NCBI RefSeq assembly: GCF_006438845.1
Contig: NZ_RCZJ01000001.1
Span: 558,001-622,000, forward strand
DNA length: 64,000 bases
Origin: Variovorax ginsengisoli
Lineage (GTDB): Bacteria > Pseudomonadota > Gammaproteobacteria > Burkholderiales > Burkholderiaceae_C
Direction: 5' to 3'
The notes under the pieces are model-generated. The model searched no databases. It saw nothing but the letters and a program-made list of their open reading frames with translations, and was not told where the DNA came from. A program made the translations under genes and the position numbers. Positions 17,685 to 26,910 of this stretch are shown one piece after another; the first letter of the stretch is position 1, and every line of letters starts with the position of its first letter.

Positions 17685-19847
17685 ATGCCTTTGTCGACCG
17701 TTCCTTCGTCCAGCGCCGAGTTCCGCTTCGCACCCAACCCGCTCGCACACCTGATTCGCCAGTGCCTCGGCGCCGGGCTGGTGCTTGCCGCCGCCGGCGT
17801 GGCAGCGCAGACCACCTCGAACACCACGCTGCAGGAAGTCGTCGTGTCCGACCAGGCCGAAGCCATCGGCAATCTCCAGAAGACCTATTCGGGCGGCCAG
17901 TTGGCGCGCGGCGGCAACCTCGGCATCCTCGGCATCACCGACCTGATGAACGTGCCGTTCAGCACCACCAACTACACGTCGGAACTGATCGACAACCAGC
18001 AGGCGCTCACGATCGCCGACGTGGTGATGAACGATGCGTCCGTGCGTCCGCTTACGTCGCGCGGCGGCTTCGGCGACGACTTCCAAATCCGTGGCTTTAC
18101 CGTGCCCAACGGTGACAGTGGGTTCAACGGCCTGTTCGGCCTGCTGCCCACCACGCGTGTCCCGCTGCAGATGGTCGAGCGCGTCGAAGTCTTGAAAGGG
18201 CCTGGTTCGTTCGTCAACGGCATGTCGCCGAATGCGAGCATCGGCGGCAGCATCAACGTCGTGACGAAGCGCGCCAACGATGTGCCGTTGACCCGCCTCA
18301 CCGGCACCTACATGGGCGAATCTCAGTTCGGCACGCATCTGGACGTCGGTCGCCGATTCGGTGAGGACAACCAATGGGGTGTCCGCGTCAACGGCGTCTG
18401 GCGCAACGGCGAAGGCAATGTCGACGGGGGCCGTGAGCGCCTGGGTCTGGGGTCGATCGGCCTGGACTATGCCGGCACCCGCTTGCGCTGGTCGCTCGAC
18501 GCACTGTCCAGCCGTGGCAAGACGGTGGAGTTCCGGCCGCAGATCAGCTTCGCCGCGAACGTGACTCGGCCGTTGACGCCGCCGTCACCGCGCGGCAATT
18601 TCTACCCCGGCACCGATTTGAAAGACAACGTCGACCTGGTGTCGACCCGGCTGGAATACGACATCGACGACCGCACGACGATTTACGGGAGCCTTGGTTA
18701 TTCCGAGGTCGACTACCAGCAGATCTTCCCCCGTGCCGTCGGAGGCCTCCGGCAGGATGGAAGCTTCAACGTGACCAACAACTGGTACGACTTCTACGGC
18801 AAGACGACGGCGGCCGAGGCTGGCGTGCGCACGCGCTTCAACACGGGCGCTGTCAAGCACACGCTGGCACTCGGCGTGAACAAGCTGGATCAGGAGACGG
18901 GCAATCTGTTTGTGACGGGCGCCACGAGGTTGTCCAACATCTACAACCCTACGCCCTTGGTACCGCTGACAGGTGCGCGCGGCGAGCCGCCCAAGGCCAA
19001 CGAGCTGGAGCAGCACAGCATCGGTCTGGTCGACACGATGTCTTTCGCCAACGATCGGGTGCTGCTCACCCTGGGCCTGCGCGATCAGACGATCGAGCAG
19101 AAGAATGCGTTGGGTGTCACAACCTATAAGAAAAGCGCGATCTCGCCAATGGCCGGGTTGGTCTTCAAGCCCATCGACAACGTTTCGGTCTACACGAATT
19201 ACACGGACGGTCTGGTTCGCGGCGGTGTTGCACCGCTCACGGCAGCAAACCGCGACGAAGTCTTCGCCCCGCAGAAGTCCAAGCAATACGAAGTCGGCGT
19301 CAAAGCCGACTGGGGCCGCCTGATGACGCAGGTCGCGGTCTACGAGATCAAGCGACCTAGCGCCTATACCGATCCGGCCACCAACCTGTACAGCTTCGGC
19401 GGCGAACAGCGCAATCGTGGCCTGGAGCTGACCGCCTATGGCGAGGTCACTCGCGGTCTTCGCGCCATGGCCAGCGCAGCCTTCATCGATGCCAAGCTGA
19501 CACGGACCGCCGGCGGCACGAACCAAGGGAACAGTGCGCCGGGCGTGCCCGACCGCACCTTCAATCTCGGACTGGACTGGGATACCCCCTGGGTGCCGGG
19601 CCTGAGCCTCAACGGCCGTGTGATCCATACGGCCGAGGTCTACACGAGCGCCGCGAACAATCTGCTCATGCCGAGCTGGACGCGCCTGGATATCGGCGCT
19701 CGCTACGCAACCCAGGTGGCCGGCAAGCCCGTGGTTCTTCGCGCCAACCTGGAAAACGTCGCCGACAAGGCCTACTGGATCACCAGCACCTACGTGACGG
19801 TCGGCGCTCCTCGCACGCTGATGCTGTCGGCGCAGATCGACTTCTGA
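17685..19847 (+). CDS. TonB-dependent siderophore receptor
   Basis: A 720-residue outer-membrane receptor. After a signal peptide (about 1-41, ending AAGVAAQ) comes a TonB-box-like LQEVVVS, then the plug domain with IRGFTVPNGDSGFNGL and the conserved VERVEVLKGPGSFVNG followed by GGSINVVTKR. The rest forms the 22-stranded barrel, ending in the outer-membrane signature phenylalanine (LSAQIDF). It imports a ferric siderophore in a TonB-driven step; the ligand is not known. No biosynthesis, ExbBD or inner-membrane uptake genes are next to it. I use ATG 17685 rather than an upstream GTG because the upstream part covers the Fur box. Confidence 0.93.
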   Translation: MPLSTVPSSSAEFRFAPNPLAHLIRQCLGAGLVLAAAGVAAQTTSNTTLQEVVVSDQAEAIGNLQKTYSGGQLARGGNLGILGITDLMNVPFSTTNYTSELIDNQQALTIADVVMNDASVRPLTSRGGFGDDFQIRGFTVPNGDSGFNGLFGLLPTTRVPLQMVERVEVLKGPGSFVNGMSPNASIGGSINVVTKRANDVPLTRLTGTYMGESQFGTHLDVGRRFGEDNQWGVRVNGVWRNGEGNVDGGRERLGLGSIGLDYAGTRLRWSLDALSSRGKTVEFRPQISFAANVTRPLTPPSPRGNFYPGTDLKDNVDLVSTRLEYDIDDRTTIYGSLGYSEVDYQQIFPRAVGGLRQDGSFNVTNNWYDFYGKTTAAEAGVRTRFNTGAVKHTLALGVNKLDQETGNLFVTGATRLSNIYNPTPLVPLTGARGEPPKANELEQHSIGLVDTMSFANDRVLLTLGLRDQTIEQKNALGVTTYKKSAISPMAGLVFKPIDNVSVYTNYTDGLVRGGVAPLTAANRDEVFAPQKSKQYEVGVKADWGRLMTQVAVYEIKRPSAYTDPATNLYSFGGEQRNRGLELTAYGEVTRGLRAMASAAFIDAKLTRTAGGTNQGNSAPGVPDRTFNLGLDWDTPWVPGLSLNGRVIHTAEVYTSAANNLLMPSWTRLDIGARYATQVAGKPVVLRANLENVADKAYWITSTYVTVGAPRTLMLSAQIDF

Positions 19848-19970
19848 TCCGCGCAATGCCCCGGGGGTCCGGCGCGTGTGTCGGGCTTCCCGCAGCGGCA
19901 CCCCGTGGCAGCCGCACCTGAAGCCGCGCGGCACGTTCCTACAAGCTGGAACTTCGGGCACTTCTAGGGT

Positions 19971-19997
19971 TTCGGTTTGCTCACAGGAGAAACCGAA
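19971..19997 (+). repeat. Inverted repeat enclosing a ribosome-binding site
   Basis: TTCGGTTT (19971-19978) and AAACCGAA (19990-19997) are a perfect 8-base inverted repeat. The 11-base loop contains the AGGAG of the gene starting at 19999. In RNA this would present or mask the ribosome site right at the start codon. The pairing is seen directly; a regulatory role is inferred. Confidence 0.45.
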
Positions 19998-19998
19998 C

Positions 19999-20394
19999 AT
20001 GCGCCACATCAACACTCGCCACACCCGCAGCCCCTTGCGGGTTGTCTCCCGTCAAGGTCTGGCTGTCTTGCTGGTCGCTTCGATGGGTCTGGTCGCTACC
20101 GCGGGTGCCCAGCCTTCGGGCAATCCGAAAGGCACGGTAACGCCGCCCGAGACCAGCGCGCCGAAAGGGCGTGCTTCCGATGCCGGCCGACCGCGCGGCA
20201 CGGATGCCGACCAGGGAAAGCTTGTCGGTAACGAAGCCCAGACGCGTGCCCGCGTACAGAGCAGCACGCCCCCGCCCGGGGGCGGCACGGCAGGTGGCCT
20301 GCAACCACGCGGCTCGACCAGCGGAGCGGGCGGTTCCGGGGTTCGATCGGACAAGGGTTCTGCCGCACCGGCCCCGGTGCCGCCTTCGCGCTGA
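19999..20394 (+). CDS. Small secreted proline/glycine-rich protein, function unknown
   Basis: A 131-residue protein with a clear signal peptide: basic start MRHINTRHTR, hydrophobic core GLAVLLVASMGLVATAGAQ. The mature part is low-complexity and probably disordered, with TPPETSAPKG, TPPPGGGTAGG and GAGGSGVRSDKGSAAP. No enzyme motif is present. The start is well supported by AGGAGA 8-13 bases upstream, inside a hairpin loop. It may be a periplasmic or surface protein; I do not recognise a family. Confidence 0.68.
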   Translation: MRHINTRHTRSPLRVVSRQGLAVLLVASMGLVATAGAQPSGNPKGTVTPPETSAPKGRASDAGRPRGTDADQGKLVGNEAQTRARVQSSTPPPGGGTAGGLQPRGSTSGAGGSGVRSDKGSAAPAPVPPSR

Positions 20395-20590
20395 GACAGC
20401 GAGCCAAGCGCACGTCGTTCGTTACACCATCGCCTGACGTTGTCGATGTGCGCTGACGCGCATGCGCTCATGGTTGCCTCATTCGCCGATCAAATTGCGC
20501 GCCCTGATTTCTGCCTTCCTTCCTACACGCATGGATCGGAGTGACCACGAACGTGCAGCTCCCACGATCAAATCAAAGAAGGAATTTCAA

Positions 20591-21082
20591 ATGGCAACCA
20601 CCACCCGCGCTCCCGCCGACGCTTGCAGCCTGCTCGACGCAGACCACCGCAACGTGAAGAAGCTGTTCAAGGAGTTCGAGCCACTGGCCGAATCCAAGGC
20701 GAAATCAGCGGCCGCCAAGCGGCGCAAGCTGGCCGATCAGATCTGCCTCGAGCTCAGCGTGCATGCGCAGATCGAAGAAGAGATCTTCTACCCGGTGCTG
20801 CGCGAGGTCATCAAGGAAGAAGACCTGCTCGACGAGGCGGAAGTCGAACACGCCAGCGCCAAGGATCTGATCGCTCAGATCCAGGAAGGCGACGAAACGG
20901 ACTCGAAGTGGTGCGCCAAGGTCATCGTTCTGGGCGAGTACATCGACCACCACGTGAAGGAAGAGCGCAACGAGATCTTCGTGAAGGCACGTGCTGCCAA
21001 GAAGCTCGACCTGGTGGCCATGCGTGACTCGTTGCAGGCGCGCAAGGAAGAGCTCATGGCGGAGATGCAGGCGACCGCTTGA
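20591..21082 (+). CDS. Hemerythrin HHE domain protein
   Basis: A 163-residue four-helix protein with the iron-ligand pattern of bacterial hemerythrin-like domains: DADHRNVKKLFKEFE, HAQIEEEIFYPVL, EVEHASAKDLI and YIDHHVKEERNEIF. Proteins like this bind a di-iron centre and have been linked to oxygen or nitric-oxide sensing and iron storage; the role here is open. It is cytoplasmic. The start at 20591 follows GAAGGA. It lies directly upstream of the SOS cassette on the same strand but is separated from it by 200 bases holding the LexA box, so it is a separate unit. Confidence 0.88.
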   Translation: MATTTRAPADACSLLDADHRNVKKLFKEFEPLAESKAKSAAAKRRKLADQICLELSVHAQIEEEIFYPVLREVIKEEDLLDEAEVEHASAKDLIAQIQEGDETDSKWCAKVIVLGEYIDHHVKEERNEIFVKARAAKKLDLVAMRDSLQARKEELMAEMQATA

Positions 21083-21247
21083 ATCGCCGGCAACGACGAC
21101 GTTGCCTCTGTAGCTTCCGCTTCGAACGCCTCGCGACATTCCGTCGCGGGGCGTTTCCGTTTGGACGCGGCGCACGAAAGGGAGGCGAAGGCCGGCCCCA
21201 ACGCCTTTCCCAACCCGATAGCGACAAAGCATCGCCCATGGACGGAA

Positions 21248-21267
21248 TACTGTATAAAAATACAGTT
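21248..21267. promoter_or_regulatory. LexA (SOS) box of the imuA-imuB-dnaE2 cassette
   Basis: TACTGTATAAAAATACAGTT contains the full CTGT-N8-ACAG LexA core (21250-21265) and ends 15 bases before the ATG of imuA. It is a near-perfect match to the gammaproteobacterial/betaproteobacterial SOS box, so the operon is expected to be induced by DNA damage. Confidence 0.92.
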
Positions 21268-21282
21268 AACAGTCGTTCCACC

Positions 21283-22116
21283 ATGGGCCTCCCTTCCATT
21301 TCCCCCGTCTTCCCGTCGTTCGCCTCCGCCCAGCACAACGTGTGGCGCGGCGACGAACTGGGCACGGCCGACATGCAGGTGGTCGGCACCGGTCATGCCG
21401 CGCTCGACACCGAACTGCCCGGTGGTGGATGGCCGATAGGCGCCATGACCGAGGTGTTGCAGCACCGTCCCGAAGCGCATGTATGGCAGTTGCTGCTGCC
21501 GGCGCTGGCCCGGGCGGTGCAGGCGCGCAGCGGGCCGGTGGTGCTGATCGGCGCGCCGCACGAGCCTTTCGGGCCGTCGCTGGCTGCAGCCGGCTTGCCG
21601 ACCGAAGCGCTGATGTGGGTCCGCAGCGAAGCGTCGGCGGCACGCCTGTGGGCATGCCAACAGGCGCTGCGCTGCGCCGACGTGGCGGCCGTCATGGCCT
21701 GGCTGCCGCAGGCGCGGGTGGGTGAATTGCGGCGGCTGCAATTGGCGGCCGCACAGCACGAGGCACTGCTTTTCGTGATGCGGCCCGAGGCCGTGGCGCA
21801 GTCGGCCTCGCCGGCAAGGCTGCGCCTGCAATTGGTGTCGGCCGAAGGCGGGCAGATGGACGTGCACCTGCTCAAGCGTCGCGGCCCGCCGCTCGCGCAA
21901 CCGCTGACCCTCCCGGCGCGCAACGCGCGAATGACGGCGTTGCTCGCCGCGAGTCAGTGGCGGCGCCAGCGCAGTCGGCAGCGCGACATCGAGGAAATCG
22001 CCGCAACGAAAGACGCAACCAGCACCGCAGCCAAAGGCGCGACCGTGGTCCGTCTCGAGCTGCGCAAGCGCAGAGAGGAGGGCGCGCATGCAGTGGATCG
22101 CCTTGCGGTGGCTTGA
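21283..22116 (+). CDS. imuA: ImuA, translesion synthesis accessory protein
   Basis: A 277-residue RecA/SulA-like protein. It opens with VWRGDELGTADMQVVGTGHAALDTELPGGGWP, split here by the usual ImuA pattern of a RecA-like N-terminal region without a complete Walker A. The remaining features are GAMTEVLQHRPEAHVWQLL and QQALRCADVAAVMAWLPQA. ImuA works with ImuB and DnaE2 in damage-induced mutagenesis. It is the first gene of the cassette, directly behind the LexA box, and overlaps imuB by 29 bases. The C-terminal 40 residues are basic and alanine-rich and may be disordered. ATG 21283 is used because upstream starts would cover the LexA box. Confidence 0.9.
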   Translation: MGLPSISPVFPSFASAQHNVWRGDELGTADMQVVGTGHAALDTELPGGGWPIGAMTEVLQHRPEAHVWQLLLPALARAVQARSGPVVLIGAPHEPFGPSLAAAGLPTEALMWVRSEASAARLWACQQALRCADVAAVMAWLPQARVGELRRLQLAAAQHEALLFVMRPEAVAQSASPARLRLQLVSAEGGQMDVHLLKRRGPPLAQPLTLPARNARMTALLAASQWRRQRSRQRDIEEIAATKDATSTAAKGATVVRLELRKRREEGAHAVDRLAVA

Positions 22117-23554
22117 TCAAGCCGCCCCGGTTGGCACTTCGTGTGCTTCCCCGCCTTCCGAGGAGGCGGCGCGGCCCGCCTTGGGGCGACGCGGCGGCGA
22201 CCCGCTTGCGTGCTTGGCTGGGATGGAAGTGTCCATTGAAACCCTCGGCTGGTGGGCGCTGCGCTACACGCCACGCGTGGCCTGGCTCGACGAGGCGCTG
22301 GTGCTCGAGGTCTCGGCCTGCGAGCGGCTGTGGGGCGGGCGTCAGGGACTGATGCGGCTGATGGTGGCCGAGAACGTGGTGCCAAACACCCGCATCCAGA
22401 AAGTGGAAGGCCCCACCAGCCTGGTCGCCCTAGCCCGGCTGCGACTGTTCGCGCTCGGCCAGAAGCCGCCGGTCGACATCCCGTCCGCCTTGCCGTTGCA
22501 CACGCTGACGGCCGCGCGCGAGCACCTCGACGTGCTGGCGCGCATGGGCTGCCGCACCTGGGGCGACGTGGCGGCGCTGCCGCGCGGCGGGCTGTCGCGG
22601 CGCTTCGGCGCGGCGCTGCGCGAGGCGCTCGACATGGCCTGGGGCCTGCGCCCCGAACGCCACACCTGGCTCACGCTGCCCGACAGCTTCGAGCAGAAGC
22701 TGGAACTGCCCGCGCTGGCCGAGAACGCGCACGAACTGATGTGGTCGGCCAACCGGCTGCTGGCGTCGCTTCAGGTCTGGCTGCGGGCACGCCAACGTGG
22801 CGTGCTGGCGCTCGAACTCGAATGGACGCTTGACCTGCGCCGCTACAACGGCGTCGACCTGCCGCCGCACCAGAGCATCGTCGTGCGCACCGCCGAGCCC
22901 ACGCAGGACATGGCGCACTTGCGCCGCCTGATGAGCGAGCGGCTCGCCCTTACCCAACTGGCGGCGCCCGCGAGCTGGCTGCGCTTGCGGTCCATCGACA
23001 CCACGCCCTGGGCCGGCGCCAGCACCAGCTTTCTGCCCGAGGACAACCGCAAGGGCGACAAGCTGCACGAACTGGTCGAGCGGTTGAGCGCCCGGCTGGG
23101 CGCGCGCGAGGTGCTGGTGCCGGCGGCGCAGGCCGACCATCGGCCCGAAGACATGCAGGGCTGGCGGCCGGCGCTGGGCAAGGGGGCGCCGCCAGCGAAG
23201 TCGAAGCCGGCCAAGTCCGGCAGCGCCCCCAAATCCGACAAGGCGGCGCCCGCCGGAAGCCAGCAACCCGATGCGCTGTTTCCGCCCTGGCTGTTGCGCG
23301 AACCCCTGCGCCTCGAAATGCACGACGGCCACCCCTGGTACCAGGGGCCGTTGCGCAGCCTGATCGGTCCGCAACGGCTCGAAGCCGGCTGGTGGGGCGA
23401 CAAGGCCGAAGACGAAGGTGGCCATCCGGCGGTGCGCGACTACTACGTCGCCGAAAGCCCAGAGGCGGGGTTGGTGTGGGTCTTCAGGGAGCGGCCGTCG
23501 GGCTGCTTCGCGTCCGGCGACGTACGCTGGTTTTTGCAGGGTTTGTATGCCTGA
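22088..23554 (+). CDS. imuB: ImuB, catalytically inactive Y-family polymerase-like protein
   Basis: A 488-residue Y-family DNA polymerase homologue. Recognisable parts are WALRYTPRVAWLDEALVLEVSACERLWGG in the palm, the finger/thumb region VALARLRLFALGQ with DVLARMGCRTWGDVAALPRGG (helix-hairpin-helix), and a little-finger-like region ending near 330. A proline/lysine linker (about 365-395) precedes a C-terminal domain with a WYQGPLRSLIGPQR segment. In this family the catalytic acids are lost and the protein serves as a clamp-binding hub joining ImuA and DnaE2. It overlaps imuA by 29 bases and dnaE2 by 8 bases, so translation is coupled. Confidence 0.92.
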   Translation: MQWIALRWLDQAAPVGTSCASPPSEEAARPALGRRGGDPLACLAGMEVSIETLGWWALRYTPRVAWLDEALVLEVSACERLWGGRQGLMRLMVAENVVPNTRIQKVEGPTSLVALARLRLFALGQKPPVDIPSALPLHTLTAAREHLDVLARMGCRTWGDVAALPRGGLSRRFGAALREALDMAWGLRPERHTWLTLPDSFEQKLELPALAENAHELMWSANRLLASLQVWLRARQRGVLALELEWTLDLRRYNGVDLPPHQSIVVRTAEPTQDMAHLRRLMSERLALTQLAAPASWLRLRSIDTTPWAGASTSFLPEDNRKGDKLHELVERLSARLGAREVLVPAAQADHRPEDMQGWRPALGKGAPPAKSKPAKSGSAPKSDKAAPAGSQQPDALFPPWLLREPLRLEMHDGHPWYQGPLRSLIGPQRLEAGWWGDKAEDEGGHPAVRDYYVAESPEAGLVWVFRERPSGCFASGDVRWFLQGLYA

Positions 23555-26500
23555 ACTCACCGACAAGCAGATGCAGGCGCGGCGGCCTGCGCGGCTGCGT
23601 TCGCTGCCTGCCCGGTCGCCTGTGCCTGCGCGCGGCCTGCCTGCGTATGCCGAGCTGCATTGCCTGAGCAACTTCAGCTTTCAGCGTGGCGCGTCGAGGC
23701 CTGATGAACTGGTCACGCAGGCCTACCACCTCGGCTACCAGGCGCTGGCCATCACCGACGAATGCTCGGTGGCGGGCATCGTGCGCGCGCACGTCGCGCT
23801 GCGCGAGCATCCCGCGGCCATGGACGAATGGGAGCACGACAACCCCGAGCAGCCGCCGATCGTTCGCAACCCCGACTTTCGCCTGCTCTTCGGCAGCGAG
23901 TTCCGCTTCGAGCGCTTCACGCTGGTGGTGATCGCGCACGACCTCGAGGGCTGGGGCAACCTCTGCGAATTCATCACCGCGGCGCGCACCGCCGAAGCGC
24001 CCAAGGGCGAGTACCAGGTGAGCTGGGAAGGCAGCGATGTCGCTTCGCTGCAGCACTGCGAAGTCTTGCTGGTGCCGCATCGCGCGCCGGGCGGTGCGAT
24101 GGACGCCGCATCGATGGGCGCCGATGTCGCTGCGGCCAAGGCGCTGTACGGCGCGAACCTGTGGATCGCCGTCGAACTGCTCAACGAACTCGACGACGAC
24201 CTGTGGATGATGACGCTCGACCAGGTCGGCGAGGCCACGGGCGTGCCGCGGGTCGCGGCCGGCGACGTGCACATGCACAAGCGCTCGCGCAAGCCGCTGC
24301 AGGACGTGGTCACGGCCATTCGCGAAGGCAAGTCGGTGGCCGAGTGCGGCTTCGCGCTGCAAGGCAATGCCGAGCGGCACCTGCGCTCGCGCATCCGGTT
24401 GTCGAACCTGTATCCGGCCGATCTGCTGGCCAACACGCTGACGGTGATGGACCGCTGCCGCTTCGATCCGGACGAAATCAAGAAGCACTACGAGTACCCG
24501 CTGGAGCTGCTGGGCAACGGCGAAACGCCGGCCCAGACGCTGGTGCGCAAGACGTGGGAGGGGGCACGCGGCCGCTACCCCGAAGGAATTTCCGACAGGG
24601 TGCGCGTGCAAGTCCAGCGCGAACTCGACCTCATCGTCGAGAAGCACTACGAGATGTTCTTCCTCACGGTCGAGGACATCGTTCGCTTCGCCAGAAAGAA
24701 AAAGATCCTCTGCCAGGGCCGCGGCTCCTCAGCCAACTCGGCCGTCTGCTACTGCCTCGGCATCACCGCGATCAACCCCCAGACCGGCAACCTGCTGTTC
24801 GAGCGTTTCCTCAGCCGCGAGCGCAACGAGCCGCCCGACATTGACGTCGACTTCGAACACCAGCGGCGCGAAGAGGTCATCCAGTACATCTACAGCAAGT
24901 ACGGGCGCGACCGCGCGGCCATCGCCGCCGTGGTCATCTGCTACCGATCGCGCAGCGCCTTGCGTGATGTCGGCAAGGCGATGGGCGTCGACGAGCGTTT
25001 GGTCGATGAATTCGCCAAGGACCATTACTGGTTCGACCAGACCGTGCTGGTCGACCGGCTCGAAGAAGCGATGGCCCGCGCCGGCGTGCGCGAGGGCCTG
25101 ACGAAGCTGCAGTTGTGGCTCGAACTCACGAACAAGCTCAAGGGTTTTCCACGCCACCTGAGCCAGCACGTTGGCGGCTTCGTGCTCACGCAGACCCGGC
25201 TCACGCGGCTGGTGCCGGTCGAGAAGGCATCGATGAAAGACCGCTCCGTCATCCAGTGGGAAAAGGACGACCTCGAAGCCATGGGCATGCTCAAGGTCGA
25301 CGTGCTGGCGCTCGGCATGCTGAGCGCGATCCGCCGCGGGCTCGACTTCATGAACCGGTGGCGTGGCACGGCTGTCGAGATGCATCAGGTGCCCGACGAC
25401 GACCCGAAGGTCTACGACATGATCTGCGCGGCCGACACGATCGGCGTGTTCCAGATCGAGAGCCGCGCGCAGATGTCGATGCTGCCGCGCCTGCAGCCGC
25501 GCAAGTACTACGACCTGGTCGTCGAGGTCGCCATCGTGCGGCCCGGCCCGATCCAGGGCGGCATGGTGCATCCGTACCTGAAGAACCGCGAGAAGGAACG
25601 CCGAGGCGAGCCGATCGAGTACCGCTACCCCGAGCTGAAGGCGGCGTTGGGCCGCACGCTGGGCGTGCCGATCTTCCAGGAGCAGGTGATGCAGATCGCG
25701 ATGATCGCGGCCAAATTCAGCTCCGACGAGGCCGATGGCCTGCGCCGCGCGATGGCAGCGTGGAAGCACACCGGGCACATCGAGAAGTTTCAGAACAAGT
25801 TGATCGACGGCATGGTCGACAACGGCTATGACCGACCCTTTGCCGAGGCCATCTTCGAACAGGTCAAGGGCTTCGGCGAATACGGTTTTCCCGAGAGCCA
25901 TGCGGCCAGCTTCGCGCTGCTGGTCATCGTCAGCAGCTGGCTCAAGTACCACGAGCCGGCCTGCTTCCTGGCGGCCATGCTCGACTCGCAGCCGATGGGC
26001 TTCTACTCGGCCTCGCAGCTGGTGCAGGACGCGCGGCGCCACGGTGTGGAGGTGCGGCCGGTCGATGTGACGGTGAGCGAACTCGACAGCACGCTCGAGG
26101 CGCGTGCGCCCGATGCGCCGCGCATGCCGCATGGCACCGATCCGCAGTACGCCGATTTCCTGGGGCGGCCCGACCCACCGGCGGTTCGGCTGGGGCTTCG
26201 GCGCATCGTGTCGTTGAGCGATGCTGGCATGCAGCGCCTCGTCGCCGCCCGCGCCTTCGCGCCCTTCACCAGCACCGAAGACCTGGCCGTGCGTGCCGAC
26301 CTCGACGCGAAGGACATGGCCGCGCTCGCCGGCGCCGACGCGTTGATGTCGCTGTCGGGCCACCGCCGCCAGCAGGTGTGGGACGCGACGGCGCAGCGCC
26401 GCGCGCCGGCCTTGCTCAAGGGCGTGCCGATCCATGAAGACCCCTTGCTGTTGCCTCGGGGCTCCGAAGGCGAGGAGATCGTCGGCGATTACGCGTCGCT

Positions 26501-26900
26501 CAACCTCACGCTGCGCCGCCATCCGCTCGCGCTGCTGCGCCCGCGCATGGCGCGCTACAAGTTGCTGACCGCGCAGGAACTGGGCGACACGCCGCACGGC
26601 CGAATGGTGCGCGCCTGCGGCATCGTCACCATGCGCCAGCGGCCGGGCACGGCCAAGGGCACGATGTTCGTGTCGCTGGAAGACGAGACAGGCATCGTCA
26701 ACGTGATCGTCTGGAACGACCTGATCGACGAACAGCGCGAGCCGCTGCTCAAGGCCAAGTTGCTCGCGGTGCAGGGCGTGTGGCAGCGCGACACCGCCAG
26801 CGGCGGCAAGGTGCGGCACCTGCTGGCGCAGCGTTTCAAGGACCTCACGCCCTGGCTGGGCCGGCTCGCCGAGGGGCGGCGCAGCCGGGATTTTCATTGA
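23547..26900 (+). CDS. dnaE2: Error-prone DNA polymerase III alpha subunit, DnaE2/ImuC
   Basis: A 1117-residue C-family polymerase. The N-terminal PHP domain starts at YAELHCLSNFSFQRGASRP and includes GYQALAITDECSVAG. The palm carries two catalytic aspartates in PPDIDVDFEH (about residues 430-440). Later features are the beta-binding region, GYRR-type finger helices, the tandem helix-hairpin-helix (AFAPFTSTEDLAVRADL) and an OB fold (RACGIVTMRQRPGTAKGTMF and IVNVIVWNDL). Length is typical for DnaE2. It performs damage-induced mutagenic synthesis across lesions with ImuA and ImuB. The preferred ATG overlaps the imuB stop by 8 bases. It ends 10 bases from the convergent RidA gene, with no room for a separate terminator. 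Confidence 0.95.
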   Translation: MPELTDKQMQARRPARLRSLPARSPVPARGLPAYAELHCLSNFSFQRGASRPDELVTQAYHLGYQALAITDECSVAGIVRAHVALREHPAAMDEWEHDNPEQPPIVRNPDFRLLFGSEFRFERFTLVVIAHDLEGWGNLCEFITAARTAEAPKGEYQVSWEGSDVASLQHCEVLLVPHRAPGGAMDAASMGADVAAAKALYGANLWIAVELLNELDDDLWMMTLDQVGEATGVPRVAAGDVHMHKRSRKPLQDVVTAIREGKSVAECGFALQGNAERHLRSRIRLSNLYPADLLANTLTVMDRCRFDPDEIKKHYEYPLELLGNGETPAQTLVRKTWEGARGRYPEGISDRVRVQVQRELDLIVEKHYEMFFLTVEDIVRFARKKKILCQGRGSSANSAVCYCLGITAINPQTGNLLFERFLSRERNEPPDIDVDFEHQRREEVIQYIYSKYGRDRAAIAAVVICYRSRSALRDVGKAMGVDERLVDEFAKDHYWFDQTVLVDRLEEAMARAGVREGLTKLQLWLELTNKLKGFPRHLSQHVGGFVLTQTRLTRLVPVEKASMKDRSVIQWEKDDLEAMGMLKVDVLALGMLSAIRRGLDFMNRWRGTAVEMHQVPDDDPKVYDMICAADTIGVFQIESRAQMSMLPRLQPRKYYDLVVEVAIVRPGPIQGGMVHPYLKNREKERRGEPIEYRYPELKAALGRTLGVPIFQEQVMQIAMIAAKFSSDEADGLRRAMAAWKHTGHIEKFQNKLIDGMVDNGYDRPFAEAIFEQVKGFGEYGFPESHAASFALLVIVSSWLKYHEPACFLAAMLDSQPMGFYSASQLVQDARRHGVEVRPVDVTVSELDSTLEARAPDAPRMPHGTDPQYADFLGRPDPPAVRLGLRRIVSLSDAGMQRLVAARAFAPFTSTEDLAVRADLDAKDMAALAGADALMSLSGHRRQQVWDATAQRRAPALLKGVPIHEDPLLLPRGSEGEEIVGDYASLNLTLRRHPLALLRPRMARYKLLTAQELGDTPHGRMVRACGIVTMRQRPGTAKGTMFVSLEDETGIVNVIVWNDLIDEQREPLLKAKLLAVQGVWQRDTASGGKVRHLLAQRFKDLTPWLGRLAEGRRSRDFH

Positions 26901-26910
26901 AGGCTGGCCG

